Assembly (NCBI GenBank): GCA_016213325.1
Contig: JACRAY010000029.1
Span: 124,001-188,000, forward strand
Source: Burkholderiales bacterium
GTDB taxonomy: Bacteria; Pseudomonadota; Gammaproteobacteria; Burkholderiales; Burkholderiaceae_C
Direction: 5' to 3'
Length of the DNA: 64,000 nt
Part shown: piece after piece, positions 29,600 through 37,840 of the stretch
Layout of the letters: each line of letters starts with the position of its first letter
Numbering within the stretch: the stretch's first letter is position 1
The notes under the pieces: model-generated
Database searches by the model: none
Seen by the model: the letters and a program-made list of their open reading frames with translations, nothing else
What the model was told of the DNA's origin: nothing
Translations under genes and position numbers: made by a program

Positions 29600-30352
29600 T
29601 CAAGCCATGTACATGCCGCCGTTGACGTGGATCTCCTGGCCGGTCACGTAACCGGCCTGCGGCGAGGCCAGCCAGGCGACCGCATGGGCGACGTCGGCGG
29701 GCTTGCCGAGGTGGCCTAGCGGGATCTGGCCCAGCAGCGCCTTCTGCTGCTCTTCCGGCAGGCTGGCGGTCATGTCGGTTTCGATGAAGCCGGGCGCCAC
29801 GCAGTTGACCGTGATGCCCCGGCTGCCCAGTTCGCGGGCGAGCGCGCGGGTCATGCCGGCCACACCGGCCTTGGCCGCGGCGTAGTTGGCCTGGCCCGGG
29901 TTGCCGGAAGCACCGACCACGCTGGTGATGTTGACGATGCGGCCGTAGCGCTGCTTCATCATCGTGCGCATCACGGCACGGCTCATGCGGAACACGGCTT
30001 TCAGGTTGGTGTCGAGCACCGCGTCCCAGTCGTCGTCCTTCATGCGCATGGCCAGCGTATCGCGCGTGATGCCGGCGTTGTTGACCAGCACGTGCAAGCC
30101 GCCTGCCTCCTGGGCGATGGCGTCGACCAGCGCTTCGCAGGCGGCAGCGTCGTTCACGTCCAGCCGGGCGCCGCGGCAGCCCGCGAAGGCGGCCAGCGCC
30201 GAGGAGATCTTCGCGGCGCCATCGTCGGTGGTCGCGGTGCCCACCACCTTGAAGCCGCGCTGCGCGAGTTCGTTCGCAATGGCCGCGCCGATGCCGCGCG
30301 ACGCGCCGGTGACCAGGGCCACCTGGGCCTGCACAGGGATGCCAGTGCTCAT
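29600..30352 (-). CDS. fabG: 3-oxoacyl-[ACP] reductase
   Basis: 250 residues. SDR family: NADPH loop VALVTGASRGIGAAIANELA, NNAGITRDTLAMRM, and the Ser-Tyr-Lys triad in NITSVVGASGNPGQANYAAA plus the following KAG. C-terminal GFIETDMTASLPEEQ and VTGQEIHVNGGMYMA complete the family pattern. It reduces 3-oxoacyl-ACP in each elongation cycle. The start is the ATG at 30352, where homology begins. Confidence 0.97.
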   Translation of the reverse strand: MSTGIPVQAQVALVTGASRGIGAAIANELAQRGFKVVGTATTDDGAAKISSALAAFAGCRGARLDVNDAAACEALVDAIAQEAGGLHVLVNNAGITRDTLAMRMKDDDWDAVLDTNLKAVFRMSRAVMRTMMKQRYGRIVNITSVVGASGNPGQANYAAAKAGVAGMTRALARELGSRGITVNCVAPGFIETDMTASLPEEQQKALLGQIPLGHLGKPADVAHAVAWLASPQAGYVTGQEIHVNGGMYMA

Positions 30353-30410
30353 TCGACTACCCTCCGCGCTGCGCGCTGCGGGACTATGAGCCTTGGGGCG
30401 GCCCGGCGGC

Positions 30411-31361
30411 TCATGCGAGCAGTCCTTTCGCTTCGGCCAGGGTCGCAGGGTCGTACATCGCGGCCGATGCCAGTTCGCCGTCGATGCGCTTGACCAGGCC
30501 GGCGAGCACCTTGCCGGGCCCGCATTCGACCACCGTGGCGGCACCCATCGCCTCGATGGCGCGGATGCAGTCGACCCAGCGCACGGGGCCATAGGCCTGT
30601 TCGTAGAGGGCCGCGCGGATGCGGTCCGGGTCGCTCTCGGCCTTGGCCTCGATGTTGTTCACCACCGGGATGCGCGGGGCGGCGAATGCCGTCGCGGCCA
30701 GCTTCTCCTTCAGGCGCTCGGCGGCGGGCTTCATCAGGCTGGAATGGAACGGCGCCGACACCGGCAGCGGCAATGCGCGCTTGGCACCATTGGCTTTCAG
30801 CACTTCGCACGCCTTCTCGACCGCGGCCTTGCTGCCGGCGATCACTGTCTGCATCGGGTCGTTGAAGTTCACGGCTTCCACCACTTCGGCAGAGTTGGTG
30901 CCGAAGCTGCGCACGGCTTCGGCGCAGCCTTCGATGACCTTCTGCGCCTCCATGCCGAGGATCGCCGCCATCGCACCCGTACCCACCGGCACCGCCTCCT
31001 GCATGGCCTGCGCACGAAAACGCACCAGCGGCGCTGCGTCGGCCAGGCTCAGCGTGCCTGCGGCCACCAGCGCCGAGTATTCGCCCAGCGAATGGCCCGC
31101 CATCACGACCGGGTCGGCTCCGCCTTCGGCTTTCCAGGCGCGCCACGCAGCGACGCCCGCAACCAGCATCACCGGTTGCGTATTGGTGGTCAGCGCGAGC
31201 GCTTCCTTCGGCCCTTCCTTGACCAGCCTGGCGATATCTTCGCCCAGCGCCTGCGAGGCTTCCTGAAGTGTCTGTGCGACGGCCGGGTGCCCGCCCCAGC
31301 CGTCGAGCATGCCGACGGCCTGCGAGCCCTGGCCCGGGAACACGAAAGCGAACGGTTTCAT
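30411..31361 (-). CDS. fabD: Malonyl-CoA:ACP transacylase
   Basis: 316 residues: MKPFAFVFPGQGSQAVGMLD. Active-site Ser in VVMAGHSLGEYSALVAAGTL, Arg in LVRFRAQAMQEAVPVGTGAM and His in LPVSAPFHSSLMKPAAERLK. It loads malonyl groups onto AcpP. It lies 11 nt after fabH and about 58 nt before fabG. Confidence 0.97.
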   Translation of the reverse strand: MKPFAFVFPGQGSQAVGMLDGWGGHPAVAQTLQEASQALGEDIARLVKEGPKEALALTTNTQPVMLVAGVAAWRAWKAEGGADPVVMAGHSLGEYSALVAAGTLSLADAAPLVRFRAQAMQEAVPVGTGAMAAILGMEAQKVIEGCAEAVRSFGTNSAEVVEAVNFNDPMQTVIAGSKAAVEKACEVLKANGAKRALPLPVSAPFHSSLMKPAAERLKEKLAATAFAAPRIPVVNNIEAKAESDPDRIRAALYEQAYGPVRWVDCIRAIEAMGAATVVECGPGKVLAGLVKRIDGELASAAMYDPATLAEAKGLLA

Positions 31362-31372
31362 GGCTTGTTGGT

Positions 31373-32350
31373 TCAGTAATCGACGAGCACGGCGCCCCAG
31401 GTGAAGCCGCCGCCCACGCCTTCGAGCATGAGCGTGTCACCGCGCCGGATGCGGCCGCTGCGCACTGCGACGTCCAGCGCGAGCGGGATCGACGCGGCCG
31501 AAGTATTGCCGTGCTCGTCCACCGTGACCACCAGCTTGTCGAGCGGCATCTTCAGCTTCTTCGCGGTGCCCTGCATGATGCGGATGTTGGCCTGGTGCGG
31601 GATCAGCCAGTCGATGTCGGCGTCGGTACGCCCCGCCTTGGCCAGTGTGGCGCGCGCAGCGTCTTCCAGCACGCCGACGGCGAGCTTGAAGACGGCTTGG
31701 CCGTCCATCTTGAGGAAGGGGTCGCCCAGCACCTGGCCGCCCGACACCGTGCCCGGCACGCACAGGATGCCCACGTGCTTGCCGTCGGCGTGCAGGTCGG
31801 TGGCCAGGATGCCCGGCTGGTCGGAAGCCTCGAGCACCACGGCGCCGGCACCGTCGCCGAACAGCACGCAGGTGGTGCGGTCGTTGAAGTCGAGGATGCG
31901 CGAGAAGACCTCGGCACCCACCACGAGCGCACGCGTGGCAACGCCCGAGCGGATCATCGAGTCGGCGACGGTGAGCGCGTAGACGAAGCCGCTGCACACC
32001 GCCTGCAGGTCGAACGCGGGGCAGCCCGCGATGCCCAGCTTGTTCTGCAGGATGCACGCTGCCGACGGGAACACCATGTCGGGTGTCGACGTCGCCATGA
32101 TGATCAGGTCGATGTCGGCAGGGCCCACGCCTGCGGACTCCATGGCCTGGCGGCACGCATGCACCGCGAGGTCGCTGCTCGTCACGTCGGGCGCGGCGAA
32201 GTGGCGCGCGCGGATGCCGGTGCGTTCCACGATCCACTGGTCGGAGGTTTCGAGGCCGCGGGCGGCCAGCTCGGCGGCAAGGTCCGCGTTGGTCACTCGC
32301 CGGGGCGGCAGGTAACTGCCGGTGCCGGCGATGCGCGTATATCGGTTCAT
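31373..32350 (-). CDS. fabH: 3-oxoacyl-[ACP] synthase III
   Basis: 325 residues. The Cys-His-Asn triad is visible: [40 protein letters not shown] and [20 protein letters not shown]. It starts fatty-acid synthesis by condensing acetyl-CoA with malonyl-ACP. Its ATG overlaps the plsX stop by 4 nt. Confidence 0.97.
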   Translation of the reverse strand: MNRYTRIAGTGSYLPPRRVTNADLAAELAARGLETSDQWIVERTGIRARHFAAPDVTSSDLAVHACRQAMESAGVGPADIDLIIMATSTPDMVFPSAACILQNKLGIAGCPAFDLQAVCSGFVYALTVADSMIRSGVATRALVVGAEVFSRILDFNDRTTCVLFGDGAGAVVLEASDQPGILATDLHADGKHVGILCVPGTVSGGQVLGDPFLKMDGQAVFKLAVGVLEDAARATLAKAGRTDADIDWLIPHQANIRIMQGTAKKLKMPLDKLVVTVDEHGNTSAASIPLALDVAVRSGRIRRGDTLMLEGVGGGFTWGAVLVDY

Positions 32351-33393
32351 GTAGTGGCAGCTTCGGCGCCCGCAGCATCGGCCGCGCCGACCAGCAGGGG
32401 CCGCGCGTGCGCGATGCGCGCCTGGACGCGCTCGAGCAGGTTGTTCCGGGCCGCATCATACGCGCGGTTGAGTGCCTGCTCGAAGGCGAAGGCATCGGCC
32501 GAGCCGTGGCTCTTGAAGACCAGGCCGCGCAGGCCGAGCAGCGCGGCACCGTTGTAGCGGCGGTAGTCCACCCGCTTCTTGAAGGCCGCGAGCACCGGGT
32601 ACACCGCCACGGCGGCCATCTTCGTCAGCACGTTGCGCGAGAACTCCTCGCGCAGGAAACCGCCGATCATGGTGGCGAGCCCCTCGCTGGTCTTCAGCGC
32701 CACGTTGCCCACGAAGCCGTCGCACACCACGATGTCGGTGGTGCCCTTGAAGATGTCGTTGCCCTCCACGTTGCCGTGGAAGTTGAGGTCGCCCGCGTCG
32801 CCCGCGGACCTGAGCAGCTCGCCCGCCCGCTTGATGACCTCGCTGCCCTTGATGACCTCTTCGCCGATGTTCAGCAGGCCCACGCTGGGCGAGTTGTTGC
32901 CCGACAGGGCCGCCACCAGCGCCGATCCCAGCACGGCGAACTGCAGCAGGTGCTGCTCGGTGCAGTCCACGTTGGCGCCCAGGTCCAGCACTGTCGTCGC
33001 GCCGCCTGTGGCGTTGGGCATGGGATAGGCAATGGCGGGGCGGTCGATGCCTTCCACCGTCTTCAGGAGGTAGCGCGCCAGCGCCATCAGCGCACCGGTG
33101 TTGCCGGCGGAGACGGCGGCATCGGCCCGGCCGTCCTTCACCTGCTGGATGGCGACGCGCATCGAAGAGTCCTTCTTGCGGCGCAGGGCCACTTCCACGG
33201 CATCGTCCATGGCCACCACTTCGGAGGCACCGATGGCCTCGGAGCGCGGGTGGGTGAAGCCGGCAAGCGCGTCCGGCATCCCCACCAGCAGCAGCTTCGC
33301 TTCGGGATGGTGGTCGAGGAACGCGCGGCAGGCAGGCAGCGTCACCTGCGGCCCGTGGTCGCCCCCCATGCAGTCGACGGCAACAGTCGTCAT
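32347..33393 (-). CDS. plsX: Phosphate acyltransferase PlsX
   Basis: 348 residues from [40 protein letters not shown] and [20 protein letters not shown] are PlsX signatures. It makes acyl-phosphate from acyl-ACP for phospholipid synthesis. Start 33393 matches the family N-terminus; an in-frame codon nine residues earlier is less likely. A terminator separates it from rpmF, so it may have its own promoter or depend on read-through. Confidence 0.95.
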   Translation of the reverse strand: MTTVAVDCMGGDHGPQVTLPACRAFLDHHPEAKLLLVGMPDALAGFTHPRSEAIGASEVVAMDDAVEVALRRKKDSSMRVAIQQVKDGRADAAVSAGNTGALMALARYLLKTVEGIDRPAIAYPMPNATGGATTVLDLGANVDCTEQHLLQFAVLGSALVAALSGNNSPSVGLLNIGEEVIKGSEVIKRAGELLRSAGDAGDLNFHGNVEGNDIFKGTTDIVVCDGFVGNVALKTSEGLATMIGGFLREEFSRNVLTKMAAVAVYPVLAAFKKRVDYRRYNGAALLGLRGLVFKSHGSADAFAFEQALNRAYDAARNNLLERVQARIAHARPLLVGAADAAGAEAATT

Positions 33394-33422
33394 GGCCTCA
33401 ACTGTAGGGCATTGCCGCAAAC

Positions 33423-33452
33423 AAAAAGCCCGGCTGCATCACAACCGGGCTT
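33423..33452 (-). terminator. Intrinsic terminator between rpmF and plsX
   Basis: AAGCCCGG/CCGGGCTT 8-bp stem (33445-33452 with 33426-33433) with an 11-nt loop and a run of five U, read leftwards. It lies 26 nt past the rpmF stop. It should let most yceD-rpmF transcripts end, keeping ribosomal protein and lipid genes at different levels. Confidence 0.75.
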
Positions 33453-33478
33453 CATGGCCGGGCGAAGGCTGGCGGGGC

Positions 33479-33661
33479 TCAGGCTTCGTTCTTGGTCTTC
33501 AGCACCTTGCGGCCGCGATAGAACCCGGTGGGGCTGACGTGGTGGCGCAGGTGCGTTTCGCCGGTGGTGGGTTCCACCGCGAGGCCCGGCACCGGCAGCG
33601 CGTTGTGCGAACGGTGCATGCCGCGCTTGGAGGGCGACTTCTTGTTTTGCTGGACGGCCAT
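33479..33661 (-). CDS. rpmF: 50S ribosomal protein L32
   Basis: 60 residues: [20 protein letters not shown], then [20 protein letters not shown] and [10 protein letters not shown]. All L32 hallmarks are present. It has no Cys pairs, so it is the zinc-free (C-minus) form. The order yceD-rpmF-plsX-fabH is widespread in proteobacteria. Confidence 0.97.
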   Translation of the reverse strand: MAVQQNKKSPSKRGMHRSHNALPVPGLAVEPTTGETHLRHHVSPTGFYRGRKVLKTKNEA

Positions 33662-33750
33662 GGAGGGCTCCTGGAATTCGGGTTGGACAAGGGTACGCGC
33701 AAGCGGCGCGAAGCCTGCCATTATAGCCCAAGTCCTTGATTCTGCTGAAG

Positions 33751-34296
33751 TTAGTGTTTGGGGGCCTTCAGCCGGCCCAGGATCTCGAAGGGGTTCTCCC
33801 GCACCTCCTGGACGGCGGCCAGTTCTTCCTCACCCGCCGAGGTGGGCAGCGTGACCGGGCAAGCGTCGTGGCGCGGCGCCAGCGGCAGGTCCATCAGCAG
33901 CTCGTCCTCGACCAGCTGGGCCAGGTCGAACGACCGGCTTTCCGCCAGCACGTCTTCTTCGCAGTGCTCGTCCTGCTGGGCCGCCGTCGCCTCGTCGGGC
34001 ACGAAGCGGAACGTGCGGTCGACGGCCACGTCGACCGCCACCGGCTGCAGGCAGCGCTGGCAAACGAGCTCCAGCCGCGTGGCGGCATGCAGGAACAGCC
34101 ACACGCCCGGCTGCAGGTGGCTCGGGTTGCGCAGCTCGCCGCGCGCCTGCCACTCGACGCGGTTGTCGCGCCCGCGCCCCTGCGTTTCGGCCATCAGGCG
34201 CGGATAGGCGGCCACCGCTTCGCTCGATTCAAGTCGGCCCGCCTGCTCCGCGAAACGCTTCACGTCGAGGCGGTGCGGGTCGAACGGCTTGGACAT
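33751..34296 (-). CDS. yceD: YceD/DUF177 family protein
   Basis: 181 residues. The conserved Cys pair is in [20 protein letters not shown], followed by an acidic stretch ([20 protein letters not shown]) and [20 protein letters not shown], as in YceD proteins, which have been linked to large-subunit rRNA accumulation. The start at 34296 fits the family N-terminus ([20 protein letters not shown]). It runs divergent from maf with a 25-bp gap, so promoters must overlap. Confidence 0.9.
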   Translation of the reverse strand: MSKPFDPHRLDVKRFAEQAGRLESSEAVAAYPRLMAETQGRGRDNRVEWQARGELRNPSHLQPGVWLFLHAATRLELVCQRCLQPVAVDVAVDRTFRFVPDEATAAQQDEHCEEDVLAESRSFDLAQLVEDELLMDLPLAPRHDACPVTLPTSAGEEELAAVQEVRENPFEILGRLKAPKH

Positions 34297-34321
34297 GCGG
34301 CCAGTGTAAGAGAATCGCGCC

Positions 34322-34915
34322 ATGGTTTCGCCCGTGCCCCGCACCCTCATCCTCGGCTCTGCGTCGCGTTACCGCCGCGACCTGCTGTCGCGGCTCGGCA
34401 TCCCTTTCGAGGTCGCGGCCCCGGGGGTCGAAGAGAGTTCGTTGCCGGGGGAAACGCCTGCGGCAACGGCCGTGCGGCTCGCGCTCGCCAAGGCGATGGC
34501 CGTAGCCCGGCAGCATCCGCAAGCCGTCGTCATCGGCTCCGACCAGGTGGCCGACCTCGACGGCGAGCCGCTGGGCAAACCCGGCACGCACGACGTGGCG
34601 ACGCGGCAGCTCAGGCGCATGAGCGGGCGCACTGTCGTGTTCCAGACGGCGTTGGCCGTGGTGTGCCTTGAAACGCGGTTCGAGCAGGTCGACCTTGCGC
34701 CGGTGCGTGTGAAATTTCGTGCGCTGGACGATGGCGAGATCGAAAACTACCTGCGCGCAGAGGAGCCGTATGACTGCGCGGGCAGCGCCAGGAGCGAAGG
34801 GCTGGGGATCGCGCTGCTGGAGTCGATCGACAACGACGACCCGACGGCGCTGGTCGGCTTGCCGCTGATCCGCACCTGCCGCATGATCCGCGCCGCCGGC
34901 ATCAGGGTGCTTTGA
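34322..34915 (+). CDS. Maf/YceF-type nucleotide pyrophosphatase
   Basis: 197 residues: LILGSASRYRRDLLSRLGIP, VVIGSDQVADLDGEPLGKPG and YDCAGSARSEGLGIALLESI. The SDQVA form points to the YceF (m7GTP pyrophosphatase) subgroup rather than the dTTP/UTP subgroup. It hydrolyses modified nucleotides as house-cleaning. The stop overlaps the next ATG (TGATG). Confidence 0.9.
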   Translation: MVSPVPRTLILGSASRYRRDLLSRLGIPFEVAAPGVEESSLPGETPAATAVRLALAKAMAVARQHPQAVVIGSDQVADLDGEPLGKPGTHDVATRQLRRMSGRTVVFQTALAVVCLETRFEQVDLAPVRVKFRALDDGEIENYLRAEEPYDCAGSARSEGLGIALLESIDNDDPTALVGLPLIRTCRMIRAAGIRVL

Positions 34916-35670
34916 TGCCGGGCAGGCTCGTGCTGGTGCCTGCGCCGCTGGACTTCGGCTGCAGCCAGCAGGCGCCGCTGGCGCAGGTGATGCCCGACGG
35001 CACGCTGCTGGAAGCCTCGCGCATCACGCACTGGATCTGCGAGAACGCCAGGACAGCTCGCGCCTACTTGAAGCGCGTCGGTGAAATCCATCCGCTGGCC
35101 CTGCCCCTGCAGCAGCAGCAGTTGGCCGAACTGCCGCGCGCAGTGCACAAGAAGGGCGACCACGCGGGCGGCTTCGACGCGCGGCCCCTGCTGGCGGCCG
35201 CACAGGAAGGCCACGACGTGGGCCTGCTCAGCGAAGCGGGCATGCCGGCCGTGGCCGACCCCGGCTCTTCAGTGGTGCGCGCAGCACATGAACTGGGGAT
35301 CGCGGTGGTGCCGCTGGTAGGGCCGGTCTCGCTGCTGCTCGCGCTGGCCGCGAGCGGGCTGAACGGGCAGGACTTCGCTTTCGTCGGCTACTTGCCGCAG
35401 GACGCTGCGGAGCGCGAGCGGCGCATCCGCGAGCTGGAAGGCCTGGCGCAGAAGACCGGGCAGACGCAGCTTTTCATCGAGACCCCCTATCGCAACGTGG
35501 CCGTGTGGCAGGCCTTGCTGAAGGCCTTGCAGGGCGCCACACGCGTCGCCGTCGCCAGCGGCCTGACACTGCCGGGCGGCACGGTGGGGTGCAGGACGGC
35601 AGCCGCATGGCGCACGGCGGCAGTGCCCATCGCCAACGACACGCCGGCCGTGTTCGCTATCGGACGTTAG
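34915..35670 (+). CDS. RsmI-like tetrapyrrole-methylase-fold SAM methyltransferase
   Basis: 251 residues: MPGRLVLVPAPLDFGCSQQA, GHDVGLLSEAGMPAVADPGS, VVPLVGPVSLLLALAASGLN and FAFVGYLPQDAAERERRIRE are RsmI-type blocks (16S rRNA C1402 ribose methylation), but the N-terminus and spacing differ from true RsmI and the protein is shorter. It is probably the paralogue commonly annotated only as a SAM methyltransferase next to maf. Its 3' end overlaps the convergent sppA by 14 bp. Confidence 0.75.
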   Translation: MPGRLVLVPAPLDFGCSQQAPLAQVMPDGTLLEASRITHWICENARTARAYLKRVGEIHPLALPLQQQQLAELPRAVHKKGDHAGGFDARPLLAAAQEGHDVGLLSEAGMPAVADPGSSVVRAAHELGIAVVPLVGPVSLLLALAASGLNGQDFAFVGYLPQDAAERERRIRELEGLAQKTGQTQLFIETPYRNVAVWQALLKALQGATRVAVASGLTLPGGTVGCRTAAAWRTAAVPIANDTPAVFAIGR

Positions 35671-36712
35671 AAGTGGCGCGCAGCGCCCGCACCGCGCCTT
35701 CGCCGACCGAAGCGCCGAAGCGCTTGGCCAGCTTCTCGGCCACGTTGGCGCGGCGCGTGTAGTCCACTACTTCCTCGGCCTTGATCACTTCGCGCGCCAC
35801 GTAGTCGACGTTGCCCAGGTGGTCGGCCAGGCCGAGCTCCACGGCCTGCTGGCCGGTCCAGAACAGGCCGCTGAACAGCTCGGGGCTGTCCTTCAGCTTC
35901 TTGCCGCGGCCCGCCTTCACCACGCTGATGAACTGCTGGTGGATCTGGTTGAGCATGGTCTGCGCGTGTTCGCGGTGGGTGGGCGTCTGCGGGCTGAAGG
36001 GGTCGAGGAAGCCCTTGTTCTCGCCGGCCGTCATGAGGCGGCGCTCGACGCCCAGCTTGTCCATCAGGCCGACGAAGCCGAAGCCGTCCATCAGCACGCC
36101 GATGCTGCCCACGATGCTCGCCTTGTCGACGTAGATGCTGTCGGTGCCGGCGGCGATGTAGTAAGCGGCCGAGGCGCAAGACTCCTCGACCACGGCATAC
36201 ACCGGCTTCTTGTACTTGGCCTTCAGGCGCCGCAGTTCGTCGTTGACGATGCCGGCCTGCACCGGGCTGCCGCCCGGCGAGTTGATGAGCAGGACCACGC
36301 CCTGTGCACCCGCGTCTTCGAAGGCGGCTTTCATCGCGGCCACGATGGCTTCGGCGCTCGCCTCGCCGTCGGAGTCGATCTCGCCCTTCACCTCGATCAG
36401 CGCGGTGTGCGGCAGGGCCTTGTCGGTCGAGGGCGTGCCGCGATAAGCCAGCGTCCAGATCAGGAACACGAAGAAGGCGAGCCACGCGATGCGGATGAAG
36501 GCGCGCCAGCGCCTCTGCTGGCGCTGCTCTTCCAGCGTGGCGAACATCAGCTTCTCGAGCGTGTCGCGCTCCCAGCCGGGCACTTCGGGCCGGGCGGCCG
36601 CGGCAGCCGTGGCGGTCGGCGCAGCCGCCGGCGTGCTCGCCGTGGTGCGCCACTCGGTCGCGGGCGGCGACGTGGGTTCAGGGGACGCAGGAGGCTGTTC
36701 TTCGTTGTTCAT
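35657..36712 (-). CDS. sppA: Signal peptide peptidase SppA (S49 family, single-domain form)
   Basis: 351 residues. A Pro/Ala/Thr-rich cytoplasmic lead (~60 residues) is followed by one membrane helix (AWLAFFVFLIWTLAY). The protease domain has LLINSPGGSPVQAGIVNDEL, VEESCASAAYYIAAGTDSIY with the nucleophilic Ser, and VDKASIVGSIGVLMDGFGFV with the general-base Lys. It clears leftover signal peptides in the membrane. The start overlaps the Rieske gene stop by 4 nt. Confidence 0.92.
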   Translation of the reverse strand: MNNEEQPPASPEPTSPPATEWRTTASTPAAAPTATAAAAARPEVPGWERDTLEKLMFATLEEQRQQRRWRAFIRIAWLAFFVFLIWTLAYRGTPSTDKALPHTALIEVKGEIDSDGEASAEAIVAAMKAAFEDAGAQGVVLLINSPGGSPVQAGIVNDELRRLKAKYKKPVYAVVEESCASAAYYIAAGTDSIYVDKASIVGSIGVLMDGFGFVGLMDKLGVERRLMTAGENKGFLDPFSPQTPTHREHAQTMLNQIHQQFISVVKAGRGKKLKDSPELFSGLFWTGQQAVELGLADHLGNVDYVAREVIKAEEVVDYTRRANVAEKLAKRFGASVGEGAVRALRATSNVR

Positions 36713-37083
36713 GTGTCGAACTCGACCGGTTTCAGGTTGAAGGCAGTATGCCAGTGCACGACGCCGCCCCCCTCGCTCGTCGCGATCTTCACCAGCCCGC
36801 CCCGGCACGGTCCGCCCGCGCACTCGCCGCTGTCGGGCCGGTAAACGGCGCCGTGCGTGCCGCACAGCAGCCATTCGCCGCTGTCGTCGAAGAAGCGCCC
36901 GGGCTGCCAGTCCATCTCCATCGCCACGTGCGCGCAGCGGTTGAGGTAGGCGTGCACCTGGCCGCGCCAGCGCACCGCGAAAGCGCGGCAGGTCTGGCCG
37001 CCGTAGACCACGTCGAACGGCACCGCCAGGCCGCCGTCGGCCAGGTCCGCCGAATTGCACAGGGGAATCGGCAGGTCTTCCAT
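36709..37083 (-). CDS. Rieske [2Fe-2S] ferredoxin-like protein
   Basis: 124 residues. The cluster ligands are Cys-X-His in YLNRCAHVAMEMDWQPGRFF and Cys-X2-His in WLLCGTHGAVYRPDSGECAG, with correct spacing for a soluble Rieske domain. It has no export signal, so it acts in the cytosol, presumably passing electrons to an unknown oxygenase. It lies between sppA and gph with overlapping ends, as in related Burkholderiales. Confidence 0.88.
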   Translation of the reverse strand: MEDLPIPLCNSADLADGGLAVPFDVVYGGQTCRAFAVRWRGQVHAYLNRCAHVAMEMDWQPGRFFDDSGEWLLCGTHGAVYRPDSGECAGGPCRGGLVKIATSEGGGVVHWHTAFNLKPVEFDT

Positions 37084-37808
37084 CACGCGTTCTGCAGCAG
37101 CCAGTCGTGCAGTTCGCGCACGGAGTGCACGATGGCCAGCGGCTGCAGGGCCTCGAACTCGGCGCTGTCGTGCGCGCCGTAACTCACGGCGACTGCAGGG
37201 CAGCCCGCGTTCAGCGCCATCTGCAGGTCGTGCGTGGTGTCGCCCACCATCAGCGTGCGAGCAGCCTCGGTGCCGAACTCTCGCATCAGCTCGTGCAGCA
37301 TGCGCGGGTGCGGCTTGCCCGCGGTTTCGTCCGCCGTGCGCGAGCCGTCGAACACGCCCTTCAGCTCCACCGACTGCAAGGCGTCGTCGAGGCCACGCCG
37401 CGACTTGCCGGTGGCCACCGCCAGCCAGTGATGGCGCGCGCGCAGGTCCTGCAGCAGCGGCAGCACGCCGTCGAACAGGCTCAGGTCGTCGCGGTGCGCC
37501 ATGTAGTGGTGCCGGTAGCGCTCGCCGAGCTGCGGGTAGCGCTCGCGCGGCACGTCGGGTGCGGCGTGCGCCAGCGCTTCCGCCAGCCCCATGCCGATCA
37601 CGTAGGCCGCTTCCCGGTCGCCCGGCACCGAGCCGCCCACGTCGGCCACGGCGCGCTGGATGCAGCGCACGATGATCTTCGTGGAGTCGAACAGCGTGCC
37701 GTCCCAGTCGAAAGCGACCAGGTCGAAGCGGCGGGGTCCCCTGGAAATCGCTTCGCGATTTCCAGGGGTGCTGTGGCGGGGGCGGGTCGCCGGTGGAGCA
37801 GATACCAT
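37083..37808 (-). CDS. HAD-family phosphoglycolate phosphatase-like hydrolase
   Basis: 241 residues. HAD motif I is LVAFDWDGTLFDSTKIIVRC, motif II falls in the WLAVATGKSRRGLDDALQSV region, and motif III/IV are GKPHPRMLHELMREFGTEAA and LMVGDTTHDLQMALNAGCPA. It dephosphorylates phosphoglycolate or a similar small phosphate. No ATG, GTG or TTG lies between the palindrome at 37738-37768 and motif I, so translation must begin upstream (ATG 37808), and the palindrome is translated as part of a ~25-residue N-terminal extension (TPGNREAISRGP). Confidence 0.85.
   Translation of the reverse strand: MVSAPPATRPRHSTPGNREAISRGPRRFDLVAFDWDGTLFDSTKIIVRCIQRAVADVGGSVPGDREAAYVIGMGLAEALAHAAPDVPRERYPQLGERYRHHYMAHRDDLSLFDGVLPLLQDLRARHHWLAVATGKSRRGLDDALQSVELKGVFDGSRTADETAGKPHPRMLHELMREFGTEAARTLMVGDTTHDLQMALNAGCPAVAVSYGAHDSAEFEALQPLAIVHSVRELHDWLLQNA
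37738..37768. repeat. 14-bp perfect hairpin inside the 5' end of the gph-like gene
   Basis: CCCCTGGAAATCGC and its exact complement are separated by TTC. It falls in the non-conserved N-terminal extension, in frame, just ahead of HAD motif I. It resembles an inserted REP-like palindrome. Confidence 0.8.
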
Positions 37809-37840
37809 GCGTGCGATTGTCCTACGGGAAATGCGACGAC

